A DNA stretch of 64,000 nucleotides, taken from NCBI RefSeq assembly GCF_035917995.1, contig NZ_CP109131.1, forward strand, positions 4,278,001 to 4,342,000, given 5' to 3'. The stretch comes from Streptosporangium sp. NBC_01755 (GTDB taxonomy: Bacteria; Actinomycetota; Actinomycetes; Streptosporangiales; Streptosporangiaceae). The translations under genes were made by a program, and so were the position numbers. The notes beneath the pieces are model-generated. The model was not told the origin of the DNA. It did no database searches and saw nothing but the letters and a program-made list of their open reading frames with translations. Position 1 is the stretch's first letter. Each line of letters opens with the position of its first letter. Of this stretch, positions 49,315-57,867 are shown one piece after another.

Positions 49315-50319
49315 GTGGATCTCACGCTCGCACTCGTCATCGGCGTGGTGGTCATAGCGTTGGTGTTCGACTACACCAATGGCTTCCATGACGCCGCGAA
49401 CGCGATCGCGACCTCCGTCTCAACACGCGCTCTGACGCCGAGGGCCGCGCTGTTCATGGCAGCGGCCATGAACTTCCTGGGCGCGCACCTTGGCACACAG
49501 GTGGCCGCGACCGTCGGCAAAGGCATCATCGACGCTCCGCAGGGAAGCCACGGCCTCGTCATCGTCGGCTCGGGCCTGATCGGCGCGATCACCTGGAACC
49601 TCGTCACCTGGTACTTCGGCCTTCCCTCCTCAAGCAGTCACGCGCTGATCGGCGGCCTGGTCGGTGCCGCGCTCGCCTCGGCGAGCAACGTGCACTGGGA
49701 CGGGGTGCTGGAGAAGGTCGTCATCCCGATGATCCTGTCCCCGGTGATCGGCTTCAGCCTTGCCGGGCTCATCATGATCGGTATTCTGTGGGGGTTCCGG
49801 CGCTCCCAGCCGTCGAAGACCAACCGGGGCTTCCGGCACGCGCAGACCGTCTCCGCGGCGGCGATGGCGCTGGGCCACGGTCTCCAGGACGCGCAGAAGA
49901 CCATGGGCGTCATCTTCCTGGCTCTCGTGGTCGGCGGCTACCAGAATGACGGCGATCCGATCCCGCAGTGGGTCATCCTCGCCGCCGCCACGGCCATCTC
50001 GCTCGGCACGTACGCGGGAGGCTGGCGGATCATGCGGACGCTCGGCCGCCGGATCATCGCACTCGACCCCCCGCAGGGATTCGCCGCCGAGACGGCCGCG
50101 GCGACGGTGCTCTACACCGCGGCCATCGGCTTCGGTGCCCCCATCTCGACCACCCACACGATCACCAGCGCGATCATGGGCGTCGGCGCCACCAAGCGCC
50201 TGTCGGCCGTGCGCTGGGGGGTCGCGGGCAACATCGTGACCGCCTGGATTCTCACCATCCCGGCAGCCGCGCTCGTCGCCGCGCTGTCCTACTTCGCGCT
50301 CCACTGGATGATCGAGTAG
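49315..50319 (+). CDS. pit: Inorganic phosphate transporter (Pit family)
   Basis: 334 residues from GTG 49315, directly abutting the DUF47 stop. Pit signature 'GFHDAANAIATSVSTRAL' occurs near the N-terminus and its inverted-repeat partner, 'GLQDAQKTMGVIFLAL', in the second half. About ten hydrophobic helices are visible. 'GLPSSSSHALIGGLVGAAL' and 'ISTTHTITSAIMGVGATKR' are further family blocks. It is a low-affinity proton-coupled metal-phosphate importer. Confidence 0.95.
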   Translation: MDLTLALVIGVVVIALVFDYTNGFHDAANAIATSVSTRALTPRAALFMAAAMNFLGAHLGTQVAATVGKGIIDAPQGSHGLVIVGSGLIGAITWNLVTWYFGLPSSSSHALIGGLVGAALASASNVHWDGVLEKVVIPMILSPVIGFSLAGLIMIGILWGFRRSQPSKTNRGFRHAQTVSAAAMALGHGLQDAQKTMGVIFLALVVGGYQNDGDPIPQWVILAAATAISLGTYAGGWRIMRTLGRRIIALDPPQGFAAETAAATVLYTAAIGFGAPISTTHTITSAIMGVGATKRLSAVRWGVAGNIVTAWILTIPAAALVAALSYFALHWMIE

Positions 50320-50333
50320 TCCTGCCGCCGAGG

Positions 50334-50366
50334 GCGGGCCAGGTCCCTCGGGGGAACCTGGCCCGC
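50334..50366. terminator. Hairpin terminator between pit and mshD
   Basis: An 11-bp perfect stem (GCGGGCCAGGT 50334-50344 with its complement 50356-50366) and an 11-nt loop lie in the convergent gap. There is no U-run. Confidence 0.8.
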
Positions 50367-50376
50367 CTGAGGACCG

Positions 50377-51309
50377 TCAGGTGCTGTTTTTCCGGTACAT
50401 CACGTCGATGTCCCACCGGGTGAAGCCCAGCCCCTTGTACAGGCGGATCGCCGCGGAGTTGCTCTCGTCGACGTACAGCATCACGTGGGTCAGGTTCCGT
50501 GACCGCAGGTGGGCCAGGCCCGCCAGGGTCAGTGACCTGCCCAGGCCGCCGCCCTGCTCGGCGGGGTCGACGCCGACGACGTAGACCTCGCCGATCGGGT
50601 CGTGCGTGTGGTCGCCGTCGCCGTGCACCTTGGTCCAGTGGAAACCCACCAGCCGGTCACCGCCCCCGGGGCCGCCGGGCCGTACGGCGAGGAAGAATCC
50701 GGCCGGATCGAACCAGGGTTCCCGCTCGCGCAGCTTGAGGTCGTCAAGCGTCCACGCCCCCTGCTCGGGGTGGTGGGCGAAGGCCTTGGCGTTGAGGGCG
50801 AGCCAAGCCTCCTGGTCTGAGGTGCCGGGTTCGAACGTGCGTAGCCGCACGCCCTCGGGGAGGTCGAAATCACCGATGTCGACGGACAGGGAGCGGCGCA
50901 TCTGCCACAGTGACCTGGCCCTTTCGAACCCCTCCGACAGGGCGAGGGCATCGGCCGCAGGGTGTCCGCCATGCGCCCACAGACGCAGCCGCCCGCCGGC
51001 GTGGTCGAGCACGGCCCGCAGCAGCCGCCTTCCGTATCCCCGCCCGCGAAAGGCGGGGTGGACGACCAGCTCTCCGCTGGGCCCCTCGACGGGGTCTGTC
51101 GGGTCCAGGTGGGCGTAGCCCGCCAGGTCGTCCCCGGCGTACAGGAGTACGGCTCTCGCCCGCTCGTCGCCGCCGTAGCGCAGGTGCAGCATGACATGTT
51201 CGTTGACCGGCCGGACCCCGTCGGCCTTCGTGGCCGCATCCACCACCCTGAGGACCTCGGACACCTCTTGTTCGCCGAGCAGTCCCCGGTGTTCAACACG
51301 CGCTTTCAT
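50377..51309 (-). CDS. mshD: Mycothiol acetyltransferase (mycothiol synthase)
   Basis: 310 residues from ATG 51309 (the frame is open to 51348). Two GNAT domains are present. The first has the acetyl-CoA loop 'VHPAFRGRGYGRRLLRAVLD', the second 'VDPAEQGGGLGRSLTLAGLA' preceded by 'GEVYVVGVDP', and the protein ends 'LYKGLGFTRWDIDVMYRK', the MshD terminus. It catalyses the last step of mycothiol synthesis, acetylating Cys-GlcN-Ins. Its presence places the organism among mycothiol-using Actinobacteria. Confidence 0.93.
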   Translation of the reverse strand: MKARVEHRGLLGEQEVSEVLRVVDAATKADGVRPVNEHVMLHLRYGGDERARAVLLYAGDDLAGYAHLDPTDPVEGPSGELVVHPAFRGRGYGRRLLRAVLDHAGGRLRLWAHGGHPAADALALSEGFERARSLWQMRRSLSVDIGDFDLPEGVRLRTFEPGTSDQEAWLALNAKAFAHHPEQGAWTLDDLKLREREPWFDPAGFFLAVRPGGPGGGDRLVGFHWTKVHGDGDHTHDPIGEVYVVGVDPAEQGGGLGRSLTLAGLAHLRSRNLTHVMLYVDESNSAAIRLYKGLGFTRWDIDVMYRKNST

Positions 51310-51440
51310 GCTGTGGACTCTAGGCGGGTATGTATCTCGTGGGGGCACCGGGTACTGGCAAAAGCCGCCATTTACCGGCCTGGTGAATCGTTATCTCTCG
51401 GACATTCCCTGCACAGATAGTCCCTTTAGTGTCGTGGACC

Positions 51441-53237
51441 ATGATGTCTCGTTCCTTCCTGCGGCTGGCCATGGCGTGCGTGCTCGCCGGTGCCGGTGTC
51501 GCGCTCGCCATGGGGCCTGCCGAAGCGGTCAACAAGCCTGCCAAGACGGTGCCGGTCCGCCTGCTCTCCCTCAACGACTTCCACGGCAACCTCGAACCGC
51601 CGACCGGTTCGTCCGGACGCATGGTGGACGAGACCGGCGCCACCGTCGAAGCGGGCGGTGCCGTGTACGTCGCCACCCACCTCAAGCAGTTGTCCGACAA
51701 GAACACGCTGAAGGTCGCCCAGGGCGACCTGATCGGCGCGACCCCCCTGATCTCCGCGGCCTACCACGACGAGCCGTCCGTGGAGTTTCTCGGCAAGGTC
51801 GGCGTCACCGCCTCCGCCGTGGGCAACCACGAGTTCGACGAGGGATACGCCGAGCTCAGGCGGATCATGAACGGCGGCTGTCACCCGGTGGACGGCTGCT
51901 CGCCCGCGGGGAGGTGGAAGGGCGCGAACTACAGCTACCTCGGCGCGAACGTTCTCTTCAAGCGGCCCGCGCAGGGCGCGGAGAGGCAGGCGCTGGACGC
52001 CCTGGGCGGGACGAACACCGCCTCGCTGCGCGCCCTGCTCAAGGACTACGGCATCCCGGCCCTGCCCCCGGTCGCGATCCGCTGGATGAACGGCGTGCCG
52101 GTCGGCTTCATCGGCCTGGTCACCGGGAGCACCCCGAGCATCGTCACCTCCGAGGGCATCAAGGACCTTGAGTTCATCGACGAGGTGAAGGCCGCGAACG
52201 TCGCGTCCAGGCTTCTCAAGCTCGTTGGGGTCAAGGCCCAGGTCGTGCTCGTCCACGAGGGCGACCAGGTCACCGCGGGCCAGTCGCCCGACAGCTGCAG
52301 CGCCCGGCCGGGTACGGGCAACCGGATCGCCACGCAGGTCGACGCCGAGATCGACATGATCCTCAGCGGCCACTCCCACCAGGCCTACCTCTGCACGGTG
52401 GTCGACCCCAAGGGCGCCGGCCGCCTCTACAGCCAGGGTGGCTCCTTCGGCCGCGTCATCACCAAGGTCGACTTCCAGGTGGACGTCAGGACCCGCGACG
52501 TCGTGCGCTCCTCGGTCGTGGCCGACAACCAGGTCGTGACCAGGACCGTCACCCCCGACCCGGAGATCAGCACGTTCGTCCAGACCTGGAAGGACCGTGT
52601 CGCGCCGGTGGCCAACAGGCCGATCGGCAGGATCACCGCGGACATCACCAACGCCGCGTCCGCGTCCGGCGAGTCCTCCCTGGGCAACCTCATCGCCGAC
52701 GGCCAGCTCGCCGCGACCAGGACCGGTGGCAACGCCCAGATAGCCCTGATGAACCCGGGCGGCGTGCGGGCCGGCCTCACCTACGCGGGCTCGGCCGCCG
52801 GTGAGGGCGACGGGGTGGTGACGTACGGCGAGGCGTTCACGGTCCAGCCGTTCAACAACCTCATGCAGGTGGTCACGCTCACCGGTGCGCAGCTCAAGAC
52901 CGTTCTGGAGCAGCAGTTCACCGGTGGTCCCAACGCCCAGGCGTTCACCAAGATCCTGCAGCCCTCGTCGAACTTCACCTACACCTACAGTGCGAGCGCG
53001 GCGTGGGGTTCGAAGGTCTCCGCCATGAAGATCGACGGGGTCGACGTGACGGACACCCAGACGATCAGGGTCGCGGCCAACAACTTCCTCGTCGGCGGCG
53101 GTGACGCGTTCCTCGCCTTCACCGGCGGCACCGACCTGTGGAGCGGCCCGCTCGACATCGACGCCTTCGCCGCCCACTTCGCGGCGAACCCGTTGATCAC
53201 TCCCCCGGTTCCCAACCACATCACGGTCGCTCCGTAA
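51441..53237 (+). CDS. Secreted 5'-nucleotidase / UshA-like metallophosphatase
   Basis: 598 residues from ATG 51441 (GTG 51429 and ATG 51444 are alternatives). A Sec signal peptide ('SFLRLAMACVLAGAGVALAM', cleavage near 'GPAEA-VN') precedes the calcineurin-like domain with metal ligands in 'LNDFHGN', 'GDLIGATP', 'GNHEFDEG' and 'SGHSHQAY'. The C-terminal 5'-nucleotidase domain has 'NPGGVRAGL', 'QPFNNLMQVVTLTGAQLKTV' and 'NNFLVGGGDAF'. It hydrolyses extracellular nucleotides and could feed the neighbouring phosphate transporter. No strong ribosome site is visible. Confidence 0.92.
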   Translation: MMSRSFLRLAMACVLAGAGVALAMGPAEAVNKPAKTVPVRLLSLNDFHGNLEPPTGSSGRMVDETGATVEAGGAVYVATHLKQLSDKNTLKVAQGDLIGATPLISAAYHDEPSVEFLGKVGVTASAVGNHEFDEGYAELRRIMNGGCHPVDGCSPAGRWKGANYSYLGANVLFKRPAQGAERQALDALGGTNTASLRALLKDYGIPALPPVAIRWMNGVPVGFIGLVTGSTPSIVTSEGIKDLEFIDEVKAANVASRLLKLVGVKAQVVLVHEGDQVTAGQSPDSCSARPGTGNRIATQVDAEIDMILSGHSHQAYLCTVVDPKGAGRLYSQGGSFGRVITKVDFQVDVRTRDVVRSSVVADNQVVTRTVTPDPEISTFVQTWKDRVAPVANRPIGRITADITNAASASGESSLGNLIADGQLAATRTGGNAQIALMNPGGVRAGLTYAGSAAGEGDGVVTYGEAFTVQPFNNLMQVVTLTGAQLKTVLEQQFTGGPNAQAFTKILQPSSNFTYTYSASAAWGSKVSAMKIDGVDVTDTQTIRVAANNFLVGGGDAFLAFTGGTDLWSGPLDIDAFAAHFAANPLITPPVPNHITVAP

Positions 53238-53340
53238 CAGGGGCGAAAGGCGCGGCGCGCGCGTCAGACCTGCCGGACACCTCCGGTGGGTCCGGCGGGT
53301 GCGGGTGCTTGAGCAACTGTCCCCGCTGCCGGCCGCACAT

Positions 53341-53400
53341 CGGGGACCCGTGCGGCCGTACGTCGGGGACCCGTGCGGCCGTACGTCGGGGACCCGTGCC
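53341..53400. repeat. Tandem 23-bp repeats
   Basis: Units starting CGGGGACCCGTGCGGCCGTA occur at 53341 and 53364, with a partial third at 53387. The half-unit GGCCGCACAT just before 53341 is a diverged fourth. Confidence 0.75.
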
Positions 53401-53415
53401 CACGGGGCGCCGGAG

Positions 53416-53525
53416 GCATGTGTACGACCGAGGGTGCGCGAGTTCGCCGGGCACTTCGCGACCGGCACGAGGCCGGGCGGCAGAAGGGAGCATGTGTACG
53501 ACCGAGGGCGCGCGAGTTCGCCGGG
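53416..53525. repeat. 36-bp direct repeat
   Basis: 53416-53451 and 53490-53525 agree at 35 of 36 positions (GCATGTGTACGACCGAGGG start) and are separated by 38 bp. They lie in the 5'-nucleotidase/glnR gap. Function unknown. Confidence 0.75.
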
Positions 53526-53643
53526 TGGCGGCCGACCTGGTGCCTCAGATGAAGGCCAGTGCCGATCGCGGTGGGACAGGCCGCCAGGCGTGCCTGTTCT
53601 CCGGCCTCGCGCGGTGACCGTCGCGGGGCGGGAACCGCTCTCC

Positions 53644-54357
53644 CTAGTGGCGGGCCGGCTCGCGCTCCTCGACGGCCTCGTTGCCGCGCTCGGGGACGAA
53701 CCGGTAGCCGACGTTGCGGACCGTTCCGATCAGCGCCTCGTACTCGGCGCCGAGCTTGGCGCGGAGCCGCCGGACGTGGACGTCCACGGTGCGGGTGCCA
53801 CCGAAGTAGTCGTACCCCCAGACCTCTTGGAGGAGCTGGGCGCGGGTGAAGACCCTGCCGGGGTGCTGCGCCAGGTACTTCAGGAGCTCGAACTCCTTGA
53901 AGGTCAGATCCAGCGCGCGGCCGCGGAGCCGGGCGGTGTAGGTGGCCTCGTCGATCGACAGGTCACCGTTGCGGATCTCGTCCGGCACCTCCTCGGCGGC
54001 GGCCAGGTTGAGCCTGCCCACGGCCATCCTGAGCCGGGCCTCGACCTCGGCGGGACCGGCGCTGTCGAGGATGACGTCGTCGGTACCCCACTCCGCGGTC
54101 AGCCCGGCGAGACCGCCCTCGGTGACGATCACTACCAGAGGGCAGGAAACGCCCGTGGTGCGGAGCAGCCGGCACAGGCTTTTGGCCTGGACGAGCTCGC
54201 GGCGCGCGTCCACCAGGATCGCGTCGGCGGGCGGGGCGTCGAGCAGAGCGGACGCCTCCGCGGGCACAACACGTACCGAGTGCAGTAGCAGCCCCAGCGC
54301 CGGAAGCACCTCAGTAGAGGGCTCAAGGGCGTTGGTGAGCAGTAGGAGATTGCTCAC
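53644..54357 (-). CDS. glnR: GlnR, OmpR-type global nitrogen regulator
   Basis: 237 residues from GTG 54357 with AAGGAGG upstream. The start '[20 protein letters not shown]' and '[20 protein letters not shown]' match the atypical GlnR receiver domain, and the winged helix '[20 protein letters not shown]', '[20 protein letters not shown]' is nearly invariant in GlnR. It controls ammonium assimilation and nitrate/urea genes in actinomycetes, mostly without a cognate kinase. Neighbours (MoaD-like, LmeA-like, sigma factor, mshD, pit) fit the Streptomyces-type glnR neighbourhood. The C-terminal tail is much shorter than in Streptomyces. Confidence 0.9.
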   Translation of the reverse strand: MSNLLLLTNALEPSTEVLPALGLLLHSVRVVPAEASALLDAPPADAILVDARRELVQAKSLCRLLRTTGVSCPLVVIVTEGGLAGLTAEWGTDDVILDSAGPAEVEARLRMAVGRLNLAAAEEVPDEIRNGDLSIDEATYTARLRGRALDLTFKEFELLKYLAQHPGRVFTRAQLLQEVWGYDYFGGTRTVDVHVRRLRAKLGAEYEALIGTVRNVGYRFVPERGNEAVEEREPARH

Positions 54358-54562
54358 AATGCCTCCTTCCCGCGTCATGTCGGCGATAGCCGTACAAACA
54401 CGTAAGGACCCGGGGGCTACGTTGCCCAGGTCCCGTAATACGTGAGGATAACCCACGAGGATGAGGCGTCCAGCGAACGTCCACCTGCTGAACACCCGTT
54501 CTCCGGTGAATTCGCCGTAATGGTGTGGTAACCCTTTGTATGTTCAAGGAGTTGATGCACAG

Positions 54563-54814
54563 GTGGCGACGGGCACTGTCAGATATTGGGCCGCGGCCAA
54601 AGACGCGGCGGGAATCGCGGAGGAGTCTTTCGAGGCCGAGACTCTTGCCGAGTTGATGACGAAAATCACATCGAGCCGTGAGGAGCTGGCCCGCGTGGTG
54701 AGGCGGTCGTCGTTCCTGGTGAACGGGGATCCGGTGGGCCGGCGGGCGCACGAGACGATAGTCCTGCCCGAGGGGGCGACGGTGGAGGTGCTCCCGCCCT
54801 TCGCGGGTGGTTGA
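54563..54814 (+). CDS. MoaD/ThiS family ubiquitin-like sulfur carrier
   Basis: 83 residues from GTG 54563, 11 bp after AAGGAG; the frame could start at 54536. A beta-grasp fold is expected: 'VRYWAAAKDAAGIAEESFEA', 'LVNGDPV', 'LPEGATVEVLPPFAGG', ending in the Gly-Gly that is thiocarboxylated. It is probably the small subunit of molybdopterin synthase or another sulfur carrier. It is divergent from glnR, an arrangement conserved in related genera. Confidence 0.85.
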   Translation: MATGTVRYWAAAKDAAGIAEESFEAETLAELMTKITSSREELARVVRRSSFLVNGDPVGRRAHETIVLPEGATVEVLPPFAGG

Positions 54815-54910
54815 TCGGGCGCTACCGCCGACGCCGCGTTTCGGACAGGATCGCCAGGGGAGGTCATGCGGATGGGCCTCCCTCGTGCCGGAGGATGAAC
54901 AGGGAGTCGG

Positions 54911-55591
54911 ATGCGCAAGCTGATCGCTTTTCTGGTCCTGCTTCTCGTTCTCGTCGCGATCCTGGACAGGGTCGCCGTCACCGGAGTCCAGCGCGAGATC
55001 GCCACGCAGGCGACGGCCAAGTACGACCTGGAGTCCCCACCCGAGGTCACCATCGAGGGCATCCCCTTCCTGACCCAGGCGATCGCCGGGCGCTACGAGG
55101 AGGTCAAGGTCGCCGCGGGCGAGATGACCGTCTCGGGTGTCGCGCTGTCGAGCGTCGACTTCACCCTGTACGGTGTCACCGCGCCGCTCGCGGACCTGGT
55201 GCTCCGCCCACAGCAGGTCGACATGCGCGCCGAGCGCGTGGTGGGGACGGTGGTCGTCCCGGTGGAGACGCTCAGCCGGCGGGCGCCCCGCGGGATCAAG
55301 GTCGATGTCGCGGGCGACGCGCTCAACGTCAGCGGGGAGATCACCGTGCTGGGACAGAAGGTGCCGGTGAAGGCGGCGCTCAAGGTCGAGATCGTCGAGG
55401 GCGGCCTGAGGCTCGCCCCCGAGAAGGTGACCCTGGGCGGCGGCGTCCCCGTGCCCGATCCCGAGCGGTTCATCAACTTCCAGATCCCGATCGGGAAGCT
55501 GCCGTACGACATCAAGCTGACCGACATCAAGGTCGTGCCCGAAGGTCTGCGCATCTCGGGTGAGGCGTCCGACGTGCCTCTGAGAGGCTGA
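54911..55591 (+). CDS. DUF2993 (LmeA-like) envelope protein
   Basis: 226 residues from ATG 54911 (CAGGGAG upstream). An N-terminal hydrophobic anchor ('KLIAFLVLLLVLVAILDRVA') precedes the DUF2993 domain ('VTIEGIPFLTQAIAGRYEEV', 'VDFTLYGVTAPLADLV', 'FINFQIPIGKLPYDIKLTDI'). LmeA of mycobacteria is a periplasmic phosphatidylinositide-binding protein needed for mannan elongation. A similar envelope-lipid role is inferred. The sigma-factor gene begins 9 bp later. Confidence 0.88.
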   Translation: MRKLIAFLVLLLVLVAILDRVAVTGVQREIATQATAKYDLESPPEVTIEGIPFLTQAIAGRYEEVKVAAGEMTVSGVALSSVDFTLYGVTAPLADLVLRPQQVDMRAERVVGTVVVPVETLSRRAPRGIKVDVAGDALNVSGEITVLGQKVPVKAALKVEIVEGGLRLAPEKVTLGGGVPVPDPERFINFQIPIGKLPYDIKLTDIKVVPEGLRISGEASDVPLRG

Positions 55592-55600
55592 ACGTGCCCC

Positions 55601-56152
55601 GTGTCTGAACCGGATCGTCCCGCCGTACGTCGTGGGGATGTGAGTCAAGCCGGAACCGCCGACGAGCAGCTTGTCAGAGCGCTCTTCGACGAGCACGGCG
55701 GGCCACTCTACGGTTACGCGCTGCGGCTGACGGGCGACTCGGGGAGAGCGGAGGACGTCGTGCAGGAGACGCTGTTGCGAGCCTGGCGCCATCCGAACGC
55801 GTTCGCCGGCCGTTCCATCCGGGCGTGGCTGTTCACGGTGGCCCGCAACCTCGTCGTCGACCAGCACCGGGCACGTAAGGCGCGCCCGCCGGAGACGGGC
55901 GACGAGGCGCTCGCCGTGGTGCCCGCCGATGACGAGCTGGAGCGGGCGGTGGAGTCGTGGGCGGTCGCCGAGGCGCTGGCCGCGCTGCGGCCCGAGCACC
56001 GCGAGGTGCTGGCCGAGGTCTACTACCAGGGGAAATCCGTCGCCGAGGCGGCCGCGTCGCTCGGCATCCCCGCCGGAACGGTTAAGTCGCGCACGTATTA
56101 CGCGCTTCGGGCGCTCAAGCTGGCGCTGGAGGAGCGGGGGCTCGCGCCATGA
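55601..56152 (+). CDS. ECF RNA polymerase sigma factor
   Basis: 183 residues from GTG 55601. Region 2 is 'LFDEHGGPLYGYALRLTGDS...AEDVVQETLLRAWRHP', followed by 'IRAWLFTVARNLVVDQHRAR'. Region 4 is 'LRPEHREVLAEVYYQGKSVA...GTVKSRTYYALRALK'. It is of the SigL/K-like ECF type with a membrane zinc anti-sigma encoded next to it (4-nt overlap). It probably senses envelope or redox stress. Confidence 0.93.
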   Translation: MSEPDRPAVRRGDVSQAGTADEQLVRALFDEHGGPLYGYALRLTGDSGRAEDVVQETLLRAWRHPNAFAGRSIRAWLFTVARNLVVDQHRARKARPPETGDEALAVVPADDELERAVESWAVAEALAALRPEHREVLAEVYYQGKSVAEAAASLGIPAGTVKSRTYYALRALKLALEERGLAP

Positions 56153-56958
56153 TGACCTGTGACGAGGTACGGATGTCGCTCGGGGTCTACCTGCTCGGAG
56201 CCCTGGAGCCGGACGAGCGCGTGCTCGTCGAGGCCCATCTCGCCGAGTGCGCGGAGTGCGCGGCGGAGCTCGCCGAGCTGAGCGGGGTGGCGACGTTCCT
56301 GGGCAGAGTGTCCGAGGCTGACGTGGCGCAGGTGGCGAGCCCGCCCACGGTGGTGCTCGACCGGCTGCTCAGCGCCAAGGTCAAGCGGCGTCGCACGACC
56401 CGGCTGATGCTCGCCCTGGCGGCCTCGGTCCTGGTGGTCGGGCTGGGCGGCGGGACCCTGTGGGCCGTCACCCGGTCCCCGGAGAACGTCGTGTCGGCCG
56501 CCGCGCCGGAGTCGTCGGCCGCCGACCTGAGCACTCAGGTACAGGAGGCTCCGGGACAGGCCGGGTCCCTCCCCGCCTCGCCCGTGCCCGACGCCAGGGC
56601 CAAGGCCGCTCCCTCCTCGGCGCCCAGCGTCGACCCGCAGATCATGATCGCCCCGAGCGACCTGCGGGTCACGGGGAAGAAGGGCACGATCCGCGCGGTG
56701 GTGACCGCGTCCGCCGGACAGGGGGCGACCACGGTCAAGGTCGTGCTCACCGGCGTGGCCAAGGGCACGCGCTGCCGGTTGGATGTGATCGGGTACGGCG
56801 GCGTCAGGGAGACGGCGGGCAACTGGACCGTCAACAGGGCCGCCTATGACGAGTCGGGCGCCTTCACCGGTACCACGACGATCCCGCCGGAGCACATCAC
56901 GTCGTTCGAGATCGCCACCGCCGAGGGGCGGGTGCTGCTCACGGTCGCCGTCCCCTGA
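56149..56958 (+). CDS. Zinc-finger (ZAS) membrane anti-sigma factor
   Basis: 269 residues from ATG 56149, overlapping the sigma gene. The N-terminal zinc anti-sigma motif is His-x3-Cys-x2-Cys ('HLAECAECAAEL', about 26-37). One membrane helix follows ('LMLALAASVLVVGLGGGTLW', about 82-101), then a Pro/Ala/Ser linker and an extracytoplasmic beta-rich domain with a Cys in 'KGTRCRLDV'. It should hold the ECF factor at the membrane until an outside signal arrives. Confidence 0.9.
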   Translation: MMTCDEVRMSLGVYLLGALEPDERVLVEAHLAECAECAAELAELSGVATFLGRVSEADVAQVASPPTVVLDRLLSAKVKRRRTTRLMLALAASVLVVGLGGGTLWAVTRSPENVVSAAAPESSAADLSTQVQEAPGQAGSLPASPVPDARAKAAPSSAPSVDPQIMIAPSDLRVTGKKGTIRAVVTASAGQGATTVKVVLTGVAKGTRCRLDVIGYGGVRETAGNWTVNRAAYDESGAFTGTTTIPPEHITSFEIATAEGRVLLTVAVP

Positions 56959-57055
56959 GCCTGTCCGGCGCCGCCGGGGCACGCGGGCACACAAGGCATG
57001 CGGGGCACGCGAGGCACGCGAGGGCGTTCCGGGCGAGAGGCGTTCCTGGCAGGCG

Positions 57056-57118
57056 CCTTCCCGGCAGGGACCGGGTGCCTTCCCGGCAGGGACCGGGTGC
57101 CTTCCCGGCAGGGACGTT
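57056..57118. repeat. Tandem 22-bp repeats
   Basis: Units starting CCTTCCCGGCAGGGACCGGG lie at 57056, 57078 and 57100 (the third partial). Each holds the dyad TCCC-GGCA-GGGA. They occupy the gap between the anti-sigma and thioredoxin genes, together with irregular GGCACGCGA repeats just before (56985-57025). Confidence 0.75.
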
Positions 57119-57164
57119 CCGGGTAGGGGACGTTCCCGCAGTGCGCGGAAACGGAGCCGGGTGG

Positions 57165-57629
57165 GTGAGCGGTGCGGGAATGGCTCGGAGCGCCCGCCTG
57201 TTGTCGTGTTCCGTGACCGGATTGACGGTGGTGGTCGTCACCCTCGCCCTCGCCACGCTCGCGGGTGTGGTGATGCGGCGGCGGAACGGCGTGGCGCGAG
57301 AGGTGAGGGGCGAGGTGGAGCGGCTCACGTCCGGCGACATCCACGCGGAACTGGGGGAGCGGGCCACGCTGGTGCAGTTCTCCAGCTCCTTCTGCCAGCC
57401 GTGCCGGGCGACCCGGCGGATCCTCGGCGAGGTGGCGGGGATGGTGCCCGGCGTCGCGCACGTGGAGATCGACGCGGAGTCCCGCCTCGATCTGGTCCGG
57501 TCGCTGAACATCCTGCGCACCCCCACCGTCCTCGTCCTCGACGCGTCGGGGCGGGTCGTGCGGCGAGCCTCCGGCCAGCCCAGAAAGGCCGATGTCATCG
57601 GCGCCCTCGGTCTGGCGGTCGGCGAGTGA
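57165..57629 (+). CDS. Membrane-anchored thioredoxin-like protein
   Basis: 154 residues from GTG 57165 (GGAG 8 nt upstream; ATG 57180 is an alternative). A hydrophobic N-terminal segment ('LTVVVVTLALATLAGVVMRR') anchors or exports it. The thioredoxin domain has the active site 'SSSFCQPCRATRR' (CxxC with Gln-Pro) and the cis-Pro 'LRTPTVLVL'. It is likely a thiol-disulfide reductase or oxidase at the membrane, and its position before the sulfur operon suggests a link to sulfur or redox handling. Confidence 0.85.
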   Translation: MSGAGMARSARLLSCSVTGLTVVVVTLALATLAGVVMRRRNGVAREVRGEVERLTSGDIHAELGERATLVQFSSSFCQPCRATRRILGEVAGMVPGVAHVEIDAESRLDLVRSLNILRTPTVLVLDASGRVVRRASGQPRKADVIGALGLAVGE

Positions 57630-57683
57630 GCGGGGCAGCTTATCGCCCCTTAAGCGATCATGTCTCAGAAATTGGACAGGGAT

Positions 57684-57713
57684 GTGACAGATGGCGGGAC
57701 GCCGGGGTAATGT
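57684..57713 (+). promoter_or_regulatory. Promoter of the sulfur operon leader
   Basis: GTGACA (57684-57689) and TAATGT (57708-57713) are 18 bp apart. The predicted start of transcription falls at the ATG of the leader peptide at 57721, so the message is probably leaderless. Confidence 0.6.
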
Positions 57714-57720
57714 CGTGGAC

Positions 57721-57804
57721 ATGAACCCCACGACGGAGCTGCTCACAAAGCGGCGCGCGGTTGATTTCTGCCGCGTGACCACCGCGCTCTGTCGCGTTTC
57801 CTAA
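57721..57804 (+). CDS. Cys-containing leader peptide of the sulfur operon
   Basis: 27 residues from ATG 57721, ending 'RRAVDFCRVTTALCRVS'. The Arg-Arg-x-Val-Asp-x-Cys-Arg-Val core with a second Cys-Arg is the pattern of the short leader peptides found before sulfur-assimilation and rhodanese genes in many actinomycetes. Ribosome stalling at the Cys or downstream codons under cysteine shortage would regulate DUF4395-rhodanese expression (inference). The 63 bp between its stop and the next gene could hold the attenuator; I see only a weak hairpin there. Confidence 0.7.
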   Translation: MNPTTELLTKRRAVDFCRVTTALCRVS

Positions 57805-57867
57805 AGGGCGATCTCAAGCGGCCGTCGAGCCGCACCGATCTGCACAACCCTTCAGGAGCATCACGCG

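Larger units (their letters stand above)
53238..53643. other. Repeat-rich gap after the 5'-nucleotidase gene
   Basis: 406 bp without a supported gene. It contains the 23-bp tandem repeat (53341-53400) and a 36-bp direct repeat with one mismatch (53416-53451 and 53490-53525). The convergent glnR gene ends at 53644. Confidence 0.6.
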
